DNA of 11,078 nt, taken from the NCBI GenBank assembly GCA_030037185.1, contig JASHRR010000437.1, positions 1 through 11,078 of the forward strand. Direction: 5' to 3'. The translations under genes and the position numbers were made by a program. Under the pieces are notes generated by a model. The model was not told where the DNA came from, ran no database searches, and saw only the letters and a program-made list of their open reading frames with translations. Source of the DNA: Xanthobacteraceae bacterium. GTDB taxonomy: Bacteria > Pseudomonadota > Alphaproteobacteria > Rhizobiales > Xanthobacteraceae. Positions 1 to 7,697 of the stretch are shown one piece after another (positions within the stretch are counted from its first letter, which is position 1; the number at the start of each line of letters is the position of its first letter).

Positions 1-1241
1 GCCACGGCAAGCAGGTGATGTCCCGATTCGTTGATGATCCGCGCATATTCCAGCCGGCGCGGGTGATCGGTGAAATTCTCTTTCTCCTCGCGCAGCATAT
101 CGGAGAAGCCGATGATCGCAGTAAGCGGCGTGCGCAGTTCGTGGCTCATGAACGCCAGGAAGCGGCTCTTGGCGGCGTTGGCGCGAAGAGCCGCGTCGCG
201 CGCTTCGAGCAACGCGTCCTGCCGGATTTTCCGCGACGTCACCTCGCGCATCACCGCAACCACCTTCGCGCTGGCGCGGTCGCCGGAAAGACATTTGCCT
301 CCCTGATCCTCCCCTCTCCTTACCCTGCGCCGCTTGCGCGGGGGATGGCAGGCAAAGGGCAACGGGCCGCACCGCATTTCGATCCAGATGAACTCCGTCT
401 CGGCCGGCCGACGCAGGCGGAACTCGACTTCGCATGGGCCGCCACTCGCGGTCGCCTCCGACAGCGCCCGCAGATACGCCGGCCTGTCAGCGATGTGGAT
501 GCGATCGAACAAGTCCCCGAGATCGCAAGCCGGCGCGCCCAGCACGGCTTGCGCATTGGCCGAGGCGTAGACGATACGACCGCCATGCCCGTAGTGGGTG
601 ATGACGTCAGCTGGGCCGAAGGCGGCGAGGAGATGCTGTTCCGCCTCGCGGCCGAGCCGCGCAAAGTTCGCCCGCACGAGTGAATTGGCGCCAAGGGCAA
701 TCGCCGTCGCATAGATCAAGGCCGACAGGGTGCCGAGCGCTGCCGTGGTGCCGGGCGAGCCCGCCGCACCGGGGAGGCCGAACCACGGGTTGGCGGCGAT
801 GAGGAGCCCAATACCGCCAGCGGCGAGCAACGTTGCCACCGCCACCACCCGGCTCGATCCCGACAGCGCAGCCTCCAGCGGGATCAGCAGGAGCCAGATC
901 GCGGCGGTCGAACTTATGCCGCCCGAATTGGCGGCCACGGTCGTCACAATGGCGGCCAGCCCGAGCGCAGAGAGCGCTTGGGCAGCGTCATAGCGGCCGG
1001 TGCGGGAAAGGAAACAGGCGGTGGCGATCGGAAAGATCATCCACGCGATTACCAGGAATTCGAGCACGGTCGGCACACCATGCAACGCAAGAAACACCGG
1101 GAAAACGCCGAGGGCGAGCAAGCTCCCGAACAGGCGCGACGCCATGAAAGCGACATGGCGCTCCGCCGCAAGCGGATCCTCGCGCGCGGACAGATGCACA
1201 AGCGCATCGAGAAACTCGCGAATGGACGTCGACAGGCTCAC
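1..1241 (-). CDS. Membrane sensor histidine kinase, PAS + HisKA (partial, C-terminus off left edge)
   Basis: This reads open from 1241 down to the window edge, giving 413 codons. The protein would sense a signal and autophosphorylate a histidine to drive a response regulator; the signal is unknown. Residues about 35-190 are strongly hydrophobic and fit roughly six transmembrane helices. A PAS-like domain covers about 202-340 (GRIVYASANAQAVLG, then FDRIHIADRPAYL). A short linker leads to the HisKA H-box FMSHELRTPLTAIIGFSDML with the phospho-acceptor His at residue 367. This H-box resembles PleC/DivJ-type cell-cycle kinases, but I cannot assign an orthologue. The start is GTG at 1241, preceded by TAGGA at a short spacing; the frame is closed by a stop at 1269-1271, and I see no better start. 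The ATPase domain lies outside the window. A 63-bp palindromic element is carried in frame in the late PAS domain. Seen: motifs and frame. Inferred: topology and family. Confidence 0.9.
   Translation of the reverse strand, partial: MSLSTSIREFLDALVHLSAREDPLAAERHVAFMASRLFGSLLALGVFPVFLALHGVPTVLEFLVIAWMIFPIATACFLSRTGRYDAAQALSALGLAAIVTTVAANSGGISSTAAIWLLLIPLEAALSGSSRVVAVATLLAAGGIGLLIAANPWFGLPGAAGSPGTTAALGTLSALIYATAIALGANSLVRANFARLGREAEQHLLAAFGPADVITHYGHGGRIVYASANAQAVLGAPACDLGDLFDRIHIADRPAYLRALSEATASGGPCEVEFRLRRPAETEFIWIEMRCGPLPFACHPPRKRRRVRRGEDQGGKCLSGDRASAKVVAVMREVTSRKIRQDALLEARDAALRANAAKSRFLAFMSHELRTPLTAIIGFSDMLREEKENFTDHPRRLEYARIINESGHHLLAV
294..356. repeat. 63-bp imperfect palindromic element inserted in frame in the kinase PAS domain
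   Basis: The ends are a perfect 7-bp inverted repeat, TTTGCCT at 294-300 and AGGCAAA at 350-356. Inside, a C-rich arm (ATCCTCCCC, 305-313) partly matches the GGGGAT arm at 341-346, with GCGCCGCTTGCGC in the centre. The element is 63 nt, or 21 codons, so the kinase frame is kept. It encodes a basic, low-complexity stretch (HPPRKRRRVRRG) unlike a PAS beta-strand, between a PAS-like CGPLP and GDRASAKVV. The CCCTCTCC...GCGCAAGCGG style resembles short dispersed palindromes common between genes in Bradyrhizobium and Rhodopseudomonas. That resemblance is from memory and needs a genome-wide match. Confidence 0.55.
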
Positions 1242-1674
1242 GATTCCTACGTTGATGTGGGGGGCACCTCACCTGATCCTTGCAAATGCCGATTAAGCGA
1301 ACGCTAAGGAGATTGAGGCGGCGGCGCGGTGATGCCGAATAGTTCGCGGAAAGCCGTCCCGCTTAACGAAATTCTGCGATATGGTGAATGTCGCGTTCAG
1401 AGAACCCGGCCCGCTAGCGAAACTATAGATTGTATATATAGTCATTAAATATCTATGCGTGCAGATCCCAAGGCGCTGCGTTTGCTGCAATTCTCACGCA
1501 TAACCGTAGAAAGCAGCCGGGAGATCCTCCAGAGCGGCGGCACGATGACCAAAAATCCGGCACCCGCCAACCACTTGAGGCGGCCGGCACGCAACAAGGC
1601 GCAAGCTCCGGGCGATCTGCCGCTATCGCCAATGCAGGTTATCCGTCATATCTAGGGGCTGACGCCAACTCCGG
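1242..1674. other. Intergenic region between divergent kinase and sufE, AT-rich in the middle
   Basis: No convincing gene is visible. Positions 1420-1458 are clearly AT-richer than their surroundings and include CTATA at 1424-1428 facing TATAG at 1438-1442, a possible promoter area or curved DNA. The sequence just before the sufE start has no strong Shine-Dalgarno match. A 36-codon reading frame (1545-1655) ends 19 bases before sufE but has nothing else to support it. Confidence 0.5.
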
Positions 1675-2112
1675 ATGACCATGAAGATTGATGAGATCAC
1701 CGCGAACTTTGCCCTGCTGGACGATTGGGACGACCGGTATCGCTACGTGATCGAACTGGGGCGCACACTTGAACCTCTGCCTGAGGCGGCGCGGACCGAC
1801 GCCACCAAGGTATCGGGTTGCGCGAGCCAGGTGTGGCTTGTGACTCAAATCGAAAGAGACGGCCAGGGCGAACTGGTCCTTTGCTTCTTGGGCGACAGCG
1901 ATGCCCACATTGTACGGGGCTTGATCGCGATTCTGTTCGCGACCTACTCGGGAAAGTCGGCGCGCCAGATTCTTGATGTCGATGCGCTGGCGCTGTTCGA
2001 CCGCCTCGGATTGCGCGAGCACCTCACTCCGCAGCGATCGAACGGATTCAAATCCATGGTCGGCCGCATTCGCGATGAAGCGCGCAAGGCGCTTATTCTG
2101 GCCGGGGCCTGA
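1675..2112 (+). CDS. sufE: SufE, cysteine desulfurase sulfur acceptor
   Basis: The 145-residue protein matches SufE in length and layout. SufE takes persulfide sulfur from the cysteine desulfurase SufS and passes it to the SufBCD scaffold for cytoplasmic Fe-S cluster assembly. The N-terminus ITANFALLDDWDDRYRYVIELG is a typical SufE opening. The acceptor cysteine is Cys49 in the loop KVSGCASQVW. The C-terminal NGFKSMVGRIRDEA is also characteristic. The start could be ATG 1675 or the in-frame ATG at 1681; neither has a clear Shine-Dalgarno. No other suf gene is adjacent, so it appears to be a stand-alone unit away from the suf operon, which I believe is common in this group. It converges on the mucR-like gene with 79 bp between the stops. 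Confidence 0.93.
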   Translation: MTMKIDEITANFALLDDWDDRYRYVIELGRTLEPLPEAARTDATKVSGCASQVWLVTQIERDGQGELVLCFLGDSDAHIVRGLIAILFATYSGKSARQILDVDALALFDRLGLREHLTPQRSNGFKSMVGRIRDEARKALILAGA

Positions 2113-2145
2113 GGCTGCGCGACGGGTCCGCCTGATCGCCGGCCT

Positions 2146-2166
2146 CCGCCTCATGGTAACAGGCGG
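2146..2166. terminator. Weak hairpin between convergent sufE and mucR-like gene
   Basis: CCGCCT (2146-2151) and AGGCGG (2161-2166) form a perfect 6-bp stem with a 9-nt loop in the short gap between two convergent genes. There is no T-tract on either strand. It may act as a bidirectional attenuating hairpin, but the assignment rests on position alone. Confidence 0.3.
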
Positions 2167-2191
2167 GGCGAGACCTCCTGCGGTGTTACAA

Positions 2192-2608
2192 TCAGCGCGC
2201 CCGACGTTTGCGCTGCTGTCCCAGCCCCATTTTCTTTGCCAGCTGGGAACGCGCTTGCGCATAGTTCGGCGCAACCATCGGGTAGTCCGGTGGAAGCCCC
2301 CACTTTTCGCGATAGTGCTCAGGCGTCATGTCGTATTGCGTCCGCAGATGCCGTTTGAGCGATTTGAATTTTTTGCCGTCCTCAAGGCAGATGATGTAGT
2401 CCGGTGTGATCGACTTCTTAACCGCGATGGCAGGCCTCGCCGGATCTGCCGGCATCTCGCTCTGGCCGTTGGAAATGCGCAGCAGGGCCGTATGGACTTG
2501 GCTGATGAGCGATGAAATATCGCCTGCTGCCACGGCATTATTGCTAACATACGCCGAAACGATGCCGGCCGTCAGTTCGATATAGCTATTCGGCACCTTG
2601 TCGTTCAT
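2192..2608 (-). CDS. MucR/Ros-family zinc-finger transcriptional regulator
   Basis: This encodes a 138-residue member of the MucR/Ros family, small DNA-binding proteins that act widely on exopolysaccharide, motility and cell-cycle genes in alphaproteobacteria. The N-terminal half (ELTAGIVSAYVSNN, then ISSLISQVHTALLRI) matches the oligomerising segment of MucR proteins. The prokaryotic zinc-finger part is CLEDGKKFKSLKRHLRTQYD followed by TPEHYREKWGLPPDYPM. Cys74 and His87 are present. The position of the second Cys is Asp77, a variant known in this family. The C-terminus is basic (QQRKRRAR). The start at 2608 is chosen over an upstream in-frame codon because GGGAAGGGC lies just before it. Family members usually bind AT-rich sites with T-A steps and often repress their own gene; the AT-richer upstream gap would suit that, by inference only. 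Confidence 0.93.
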   Translation of the reverse strand: MNDKVPNSYIELTAGIVSAYVSNNAVAAGDISSLISQVHTALLRISNGQSEMPADPARPAIAVKKSITPDYIICLEDGKKFKSLKRHLRTQYDMTPEHYREKWGLPPDYPMVAPNYAQARSQLAKKMGLGQQRKRRAR

Positions 2609-2947
2609 GGTCGTTGCCCTTCCCCACAAGAGGCTCGGCGCTATTGCGCCACGGTACCATTTCGAAATCTTTGATGGTGATCTTGCGTCCTCAACATCAT
2701 ACGCTGACTAACTGTGAGTTTACTGTCCCCGTTGAAGATGCACAAGAATACGCGGCGTTTTTACATCGTCACGCCGGCACTTTGGCAAGCAGAAAATGGG
2801 AATCAGCTAGTCTTTACCACACCAAAAATGCCGTAAAAAAGCCGAAAACTTAGTCACAACCCGACACCGAGCAATGCGCTGCAAACAAATCTCCGTACAC
2901 GGGCCCCCAGAACAAATCGGGTCCACTTGTTCTTTCCGAAACCTGCG
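2609..2947. other. Divergent intergenic region between mucR-like gene and oligopeptidase gene
   Basis: About 340 bases without a supported gene. It is less GC-rich than the flanks, with T-rich and A-rich patches around 2690-2850 (for example the A-rich run near 2821-2850). It must contain the promoters of both divergent genes, and MucR-type regulators favour AT-rich DNA with T-A steps. I could not fix a -35/-10 pair or an operator. Confidence 0.45.
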
Positions 2948-5098
2948 ATGACCGACAGCCGCCGATTTCGTGCGTCCGACTGTGTAAGGGCCACCGAGCC
3001 TTGTCCGCTTCCAGAGACCCGTCCGGTCACGACAAGCCGGCACGGCGTCAACCTCACTGACGAATTTGCCTGGCTTAAAGACCCCAACTGGCAGCGGGTA
3101 ATGCGCGATCCGCGCCTGCTCGACCCAAAGATCCGGCAGCACCTCGAAAACGAGAACGTTCACGCAGATCGCCTGCTTGCCCCTACTGAGGCGCTGCAGG
3201 CAACCCTGATCACGGAAATGCGAGGTCGCATCAAAGAGGACGATTCTACCGTTCCAGTCGCCGACGGTCCGTTTTCGTACTTTACGCGCTACCGCGAAGG
3301 CGGCCAGCATCCATCAATTTGCCGCGAGCCGCGTGGCGGCGGAGTTGCCAAAGTTTTGATCGACGGCGACGCACTCGCAGCCGGTAAGGCGTTCTTCCGA
3401 TTAGGCGCGACCGTGCATTCGCCCGATCACGCGCTGCTGGCGTGGAGCGCGGACGAGACGGGTAGCGAGCTCTTTACCATTCGGGTGCGCGACGTCGCCA
3501 GCATGGGGGAACTGCCGGACATCGTTGCCGAGACATCAGGCGATCTCGTGTGGACGCGCGACTGCTCGGCGTTCTACTACGTGCGCCTCGATGCTCAGCA
3601 TCGCCCGTCGAGCGTGCATCGCCACCGCCTCGGTGCGGATGTGCGCGAGGATACCGAAATCTATGCGGTGCCCGACGGCGGCCGGTTCGTCTCGCTATCG
3701 CGGCTGCAATCCGGCCGCTTCGCGGCAATCTCGGTGACCGATCACGATACGTCCGAAGCGCTGCTGATCGACTTGCACGAGGCCCAAGCGAGGCCGATGC
3801 CGGTCGCGCCGCGCCAGCCGGCGATGCGCTATGAGGTTGCGCATCATCCGGATTTCGGCGGCGGGCCGGCTCTCATTATCCTCACCAATGCAGGCGACGC
3901 CGAGGATTTCAAGATCGTGTGGACGCCGCTTGCCGCCGTCAGCCGCGTCCATTGGCGGGATGTCGTGCCGCACCGTCCGGGCGTCTTCATCTTGAGCTTT
4001 GCGGTGTTTCGAGACTGGCTCATCCGCCTGGAACGCCAAGATGGCCTGCCCCGCATCGTCGCCCGTCGGATAGGGAGCGAAAACGAACACACAATCGCGT
4101 TCGACGAGGAAGCCTACGCGCTCGACCTGCTTAGAGGCTTCGAATTCGAGACTGACACGCTGCGCTTCTCGTATTCGTCGATGACGACTGCATCCGAAGT
4201 GTGGGACTACGATCTCGCGGCCCGCACCCGTATGCTCCGCAAGCGCCAGGAGATCCCGAGCGGGCACGATCCTGCCGTCTACACGACGCGGCGCGTGCTG
4301 GCTCCGGCCCCCGACGGCGCGGCGATCCCGGTCTCCTTGCTTTACCGCAAGACGACGCCGCTTGACGGCACCGCACCGATGCTAATCTACGGCTACGGCG
4401 CTTACGGCATTTCCATACCAGCCGCATTCAGTTCGAACCGGCTCTCGCTCGTCGACCGCGGGTTCGTATTCGCAATCGCCCATGTGCGCGGCGGTACCGA
4501 GAAAGGCTGGCGCTGGTATCGCGAAGGCAAGCTTGCCGCCAAGCAAAACACGTTTTCCGATTTCATCGCCGCGACCGAATACCTGGTGGCGCGCAAATTC
4601 GCTGCACCCGGCAAGGCAGTGGCCCACGGCCGCTCAGCGGGTGGCCTGCTGATCGGGGCAGTTGCCAACCAGCGGCCCGACCTCTACGCGGCGGTGATTG
4701 CCGAAGTGCCGTTCGTCGACGTTCTCAACACCATGCTGGACGATACTCTTCCGCTCACCCCGCCGGAGTGGGTCGAGTGGGGCAATCCGATCACCGACGC
4801 GGCCGCGTTCGCAGCCATTCGGGCCTATTCGCCTTACGATAACGTGCGCGCGCAGGATTACCCAGCGATGCTGGTGCTGGCGGGGCTCACCGATCCGCGC
4901 GTCACCTATTGGGAGCCCGCCAAATGGGTGGCGCGGCTCCGCAGCCGCAAGACCGACCGCAATGCCATCGTGCTCCGCATCAATCTCGACGCCGGCCACG
5001 CCGGCCAGCCCGGGCGCTTCGATCGATTGAAGGAGGTTGCTCTCGGCTACGCATTCGCAATCGCGGCCGTCGACCGCCCCCTGCCAGCGATGCGATAA
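2948..5098 (+). CDS. ptrB: Oligopeptidase B (prolyl oligopeptidase family S9A)
   Basis: The 716-residue serine peptidase cleaves short peptides, in oligopeptidase B after Arg or Lys, and normally acts in the cytoplasm; no signal peptide is seen. It opens with a segment typical of the family (HGVNLTDEFAWLKDPNW), followed by a beta-propeller gate over roughly residues 70-420 and an alpha/beta-hydrolase domain from about 425. The catalytic triad is visible: Ser563 in HGRSAGGLL, Asp649 in GLTDPRVTYWEP and His684 in DAGHAGQPGRF. Other signature stretches are LIYGYGAYG, HVRGGTEKGWRWY and QNTFSDFIAATEYL. Length fits the family (about 690-720). I chose ATG 2948; an in-frame TTG at 2927 is less likely, though neither has a clear ribosome binding site. 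Assignment to the B type rather than prolyl oligopeptidase rests on overall resemblance. It is a single-gene unit divergent from the mucR-like gene. Confidence 0.9.
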   Translation: MTDSRRFRASDCVRATEPCPLPETRPVTTSRHGVNLTDEFAWLKDPNWQRVMRDPRLLDPKIRQHLENENVHADRLLAPTEALQATLITEMRGRIKEDDSTVPVADGPFSYFTRYREGGQHPSICREPRGGGVAKVLIDGDALAAGKAFFRLGATVHSPDHALLAWSADETGSELFTIRVRDVASMGELPDIVAETSGDLVWTRDCSAFYYVRLDAQHRPSSVHRHRLGADVREDTEIYAVPDGGRFVSLSRLQSGRFAAISVTDHDTSEALLIDLHEAQARPMPVAPRQPAMRYEVAHHPDFGGGPALIILTNAGDAEDFKIVWTPLAAVSRVHWRDVVPHRPGVFILSFAVFRDWLIRLERQDGLPRIVARRIGSENEHTIAFDEEAYALDLLRGFEFETDTLRFSYSSMTTASEVWDYDLAARTRMLRKRQEIPSGHDPAVYTTRRVLAPAPDGAAIPVSLLYRKTTPLDGTAPMLIYGYGAYGISIPAAFSSNRLSLVDRGFVFAIAHVRGGTEKGWRWYREGKLAAKQNTFSDFIAATEYLVARKFAAPGKAVAHGRSAGGLLIGAVANQRPDLYAAVIAEVPFVDVLNTMLDDTLPLTPPEWVEWGNPITDAAAFAAIRAYSPYDNVRAQDYPAMLVLAGLTDPRVTYWEPAKWVARLRSRKTDRNAIVLRINLDAGHAGQPGRFDRLKEVALGYAFAIAAVDRPLPAMR

Positions 5099-5248
5099 GT
5101 GGGCCCCTGAACGTAATAGTTAGACACCGTGCGGTCGATTGGCCGGGACAGGAATTTGCTGCGGCCATGCGTTCGATCGCGGACCGGCTGTCAAGGAACT
5201 TGTTATTAACTCGGAGCCGTTGGCCCCGAAATGATCGTCAAAGCCTGC

Positions 5249-5287
5249 CAAATGCACACGCAATCAGCATTTGCTCACCAGCAAATG
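5249..5287 (+). repeat. Three mutually complementary segments that can form alternative hairpins
   Basis: CAAATGC (5249-5255), GCATTTG (5267-5273) and GCAAATG (5281-5287) lie in a row. The middle one can pair with the first (7 bp) or with the third (extended to a perfect 8-bp stem, 5268-5275 with 5280-5287, 4-nt loop). The arrangement resembles an attenuator, but it lies downstream of ptrB and just before a terminator, with no following gene on that strand. Confidence 0.45.
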
Positions 5288-5325
5288 TCGCGGCATCTTT
5301 GCTTGAATCGTGCTGGGCAGGTGCC

Positions 5326-5376
5326 GGCGCCTTTGCCGGTTGTGCGGATCCGGCAGCTGATATGAGGCGCCTTTTT
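5326..5376 (+). terminator. Intrinsic terminator for ptrB, abutting the convergent gene
   Basis: The outer stem is GGCGCC (5326-5331) with GGCGCC (5366-5371) and the inner stem TGCCGG (5334-5339) with CCGGCA (5350-5355). Five T follow at 5372-5376. The T-run touches the stop codon of the minus-strand gene, so it probably ends the ptrB transcript and shields its neighbour. It lies about 230 bases after the ptrB stop; nothing codes in between. Confidence 0.5.
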
Positions 5377-6287
5377 CAGCCTTCTTCGCCCTTTTCGAGA
5401 TGCCCAAGAAACTCTTCGATCGAGGCGAAACGCATTACGCCTTCGGGCAGCTGCGTCTCGATCGAGCCGTCGGCAAACAGCGTATAAGCCGTTTGCTGGA
5501 TCACGCCGGTTCTCAGGATCGCCGGCGGCTCGACTGGCACTGGCTTGTCTGATGCACACGCCGCTGGCTCTGGCGCCAGAGGCGGCGATTTAGAATCAGC
5601 TGGGCGCGGCGCGGTCTCGGGCGATGCCTCGGTTCGCTGTTGCGGCCCCTCCGCCAGGCTGCGATTTAGCGAAGACCAGATCGTAGCGAAGATGTCCTGT
5701 GGCGAGACAGGCGAGACGGCCGGGGTCCGGCCTGTCGGCGTATCGGAAGGATCGGGCGGCAGCGGCATGGCAGGGCGAGGCAAAGAATGCGCCGGCCTTG
5801 CAATGTCACTGGGCTCGTAATCGATGGGCGGCGGCACGGCCTCGAGGGGGCGCAGGGGGGACTCAATCTCGCCCTGGGCGTGCCGCAGCCACTCCTCCGG
5901 CCGGGGTTTGGACCGTCCCTCTTTGAGGTCGGTCGCGTCGTATCTCCTGCGGATAACATCTGAATTGCCCGCGCCAAGCGCCGCTGGCATGTGCGGCCGC
6001 GACGCCGCCCATCTCTCGTCACCTTCAAAGCGCTCGTCCTTGCGCTCGAGCGGCCGAACGGGTCGCGGCATCCGCGACAGCGGTGCCTTGAACCCTTGCG
6101 CCAACTGCCGCAATTGACTTACCACCGCCGCAAGCCCCACCAGGACGAAACCGCCCGTAATGGCCACGCTTGCGGCCATCAAGAGTGACGCACCTAACCC
6201 GGTTTCGCGGATAGGGATTCCCCGTACGAGCCCGAACAAGCCAGCCGCCACCGCGATGAAGCTAAGTAACGACAATAGAAAGACCAT
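5376..6287 (-). CDS. Conserved hypothetical membrane protein, two TM + proline-rich linker + C-terminal motif
   Basis: The protein has 303 residues and no function I can name. The N-terminus has two hydrophobic helices (about 1-22, LLSLLSFIAVAAGLFGLV, and about 31-58, LGASLLMAASVAITGGFVLVGLAAVV), giving a small membrane anchor. Residues about 65-240 are charged and proline-rich (PPPIDYEPSD, PRPAMPLPPDPSD) and probably disordered. The last 45 residues are well ordered and look conserved: GVIQQTAYTLFADGSIETQ, then PEGVMRFASIEEFLGHLEKG. From memory this head-linker-tail layout is common in Bradyrhizobium hypotheticals. The start at 6287 has no strong Shine-Dalgarno match. It converges on ptrB and diverges from sodB with a 443-bp gap. 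Real coding is supported by the codon pattern, length and recognisable C-terminal motif. Confidence 0.82.
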   Translation of the reverse strand: MVFLLSLLSFIAVAAGLFGLVRGIPIRETGLGASLLMAASVAITGGFVLVGLAAVVSQLRQLAQGFKAPLSRMPRPVRPLERKDERFEGDERWAASRPHMPAALGAGNSDVIRRRYDATDLKEGRSKPRPEEWLRHAQGEIESPLRPLEAVPPPIDYEPSDIARPAHSLPRPAMPLPPDPSDTPTGRTPAVSPVSPQDIFATIWSSLNRSLAEGPQQRTEASPETAPRPADSKSPPLAPEPAACASDKPVPVEPPAILRTGVIQQTAYTLFADGSIETQLPEGVMRFASIEEFLGHLEKGEEG

Positions 6288-6730
6288 AGTTCAGATGTCC
6301 GTGTGTAGCTGCGTTAACGTCCGGCGCAAGACCAGCAACAACATTCCGTTTCAAAAGACCTCCTGAACTCAAGAGAATTAAGCATTTCGATCTTCCCCGC
6401 ATATAGCCTGAAATCACCTGTCACAACAAGTATTGTTGCTCGCAGTGGAAGTATTGGTGAGCTGCCCTGCGGCAAAACGGTGACGGCAAAGCCCGCCCTA
6501 TTCTGCCTGGAAGACTCTGCCTAAAAGCGCCGTTTCATTTCGCCGGGCCTTTCGTCTGGGACGCAATGATGAGGCGTTGCTCAGCCAAGGAAGGGGCCGG
6601 GTCGCACGCCGACGCCTCCAGGACACGGTTGCCGCCCCGTGTGGCGGGCCCTATTAGGGACCTGACCGTTTGATCGTTCGACGGTTTGATGCGTTGACTA
6701 TGCCTAGGACCAAAGCTGAGGAGAACCCCG
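6288..6730. other. Divergent intergenic region upstream of sodB
   Basis: No supported gene lies in these 443 bases. The sodB-proximal part has an ACACGG/CCGTGT hairpin (6623-6628 with 6637-6642), a short perfect palindrome CCCTATTAGGG (6648-6658) and an imperfect 16-bp tandem repeat (6664-6679 and 6680-6695) sharing GTTTGAT. These could be part of the sodB leader or an operator. I found no convincing -35/-10 pair and no match I trust to an Irr- or Fur-type box. Confidence 0.45.
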
Positions 6731-7330
6731 ATGTCTTTTTCGTTGCCTGATCTGCCGTATTCGTATGATGCGCTTGCGCCCTACATGTCGCATGAAACGC
6801 TCGAATACCATCACGACAAGCATCACCTCGCCTACGTCACCAACGGCAACAATCTGCTCAAGGGTACCGAGTGGGAAGGCAAGTCGCTCGAGGAGGTGGT
6901 CAAGGGCTCGTTCGGCAAGAATGCCGGCCTCTTCAACAACGCCGGCCAACACTATAATCACGTGCATTTCTGGAAATGGATGAAGGCAGGCGGCGGCGGC
7001 GATAAGATGCCGAGCGAGCTTGAAAAAAGGATCGTCGCCGACCTCGGCTCGGTTGCCAAAATGAGAGAGGACTTCACCCAGGCGGGCGTTACCCAGTTTG
7101 GTTCGGGCTGGGCGTGGCTCGCCATCAAGGACGGCAAGATCATCGTTACCAAGACCCCGAATGGTGAAAACCCGCTCGTGCACGGCGCCGAACCGATCCT
7201 CGGCTGCGACGTTTGGGAGCACTCCTACTACATCGATTACCGAAATCGGCGTCCCGACTATCTCAAGGCGTTTCTCGATCACTTGGTCAATTGGGAATAC
7301 GTCGCTGAAATGATGGCTGCGGCCAAATAG
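6731..7330 (+). CDS. sodB: Superoxide dismutase, Fe/Mn family, iron-type residues
   Basis: The 199-residue cytoplasmic enzyme converts superoxide to oxygen and hydrogen peroxide. It aligns along its whole length with bacterial Fe/Mn superoxide dismutases. Metal ligands are His27 (EYHHDKHH), His77 (HYNHVHFW), Asp160 and His164 (GCDVWEHSYYIDYRNRRPDY). Gln73 sits in NNAGQHYNH, where iron-type enzymes carry Gln and manganese-type carry Gly. The matching C-terminal position, where Mn enzymes have Gln, is Gly145 (TPNGENP). This favours iron or a cambialistic enzyme; metal use cannot be settled from sequence. The start is ATG 6731, with GAGGAGA seven bases upstream as a strong ribosome binding site. 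It is a single-gene unit. Length and C-terminus are normal. Confidence 0.97.
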   Translation: MSFSLPDLPYSYDALAPYMSHETLEYHHDKHHLAYVTNGNNLLKGTEWEGKSLEEVVKGSFGKNAGLFNNAGQHYNHVHFWKWMKAGGGGDKMPSELEKRIVADLGSVAKMREDFTQAGVTQFGSGWAWLAIKDGKIIVTKTPNGENPLVHGAEPILGCDVWEHSYYIDYRNRRPDYLKAFLDHLVNWEYVAEMMAAAK

Positions 7331-7459
7331 ATGATTGATATACAAGAATAATATCTGCTTTTGCTGGCGCCCGCAGGGCCGTTCAGCTGGCCTCGTTCGC
7401 TGGGGCGGCCCGCCGCCGACCACTCCCGCCAGGGCCAGCTCGCGGTACTCAAATGATAT

Positions 7460-7484
7460 GCGGCGCCCCAGTTGAGGGCGCCGC
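7460..7484. repeat. Perfect 9-bp GC hairpin downstream of sodB
   Basis: GCGGCGCCC (7460-7468) and GGGCGCCGC (7476-7484) form a perfect 9-bp stem with a 7-nt loop. There is no T-run on either side, so it is not a classical terminator. It could protect the 3' end of the sodB transcript or belong to an unrecognised RNA. Confidence 0.45.
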
Positions 7485-7697
7485 AGTGCAACTTCCAGAG
7501 GAGCGGTTTCGAGAGCTGCCAAAAAGACCCTACATGAAGCATCAGGTTCCAATCGGACCGGCAACATGCGCGCCACCGCCGCGGCATCTGCGCACGCGCC
7601 ACCGCGACCGGTAGACGTCGCCGGCAGAACCGCTCAGCACATGCGCAGTCGTCCCAGCACAGATGAGGACGACATAAACACACACGTTGCAATACTG

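Noticed and set aside
15..683. 222-codon plus-strand frame across the kinase gene
   Set aside because: Antisense to a clear HisKA H-box and PAS domain on the minus strand.
1545..1655. 36-codon plus-strand frame (MTKNPAPANH...) ending 19 bases before sufE, also a longer version from 1455
   Set aside because: Weak ribosome binding site, no recognisable motif, and length within chance for GC-rich DNA; a leader peptide is possible but unsupported.
2674..2853. 59-codon plus-strand frame between the mucR-like gene and ptrB
   Set aside because: Lies in AT-richer promoter DNA, shows no third-position GC bias like real genes here, and has no ribosome binding site or known motif.
6704..7576. Long minus-strand frame opposite sodB
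   Set aside because: Antisense shadow of sodB, whose coding strand is certain from metal ligands and family match.
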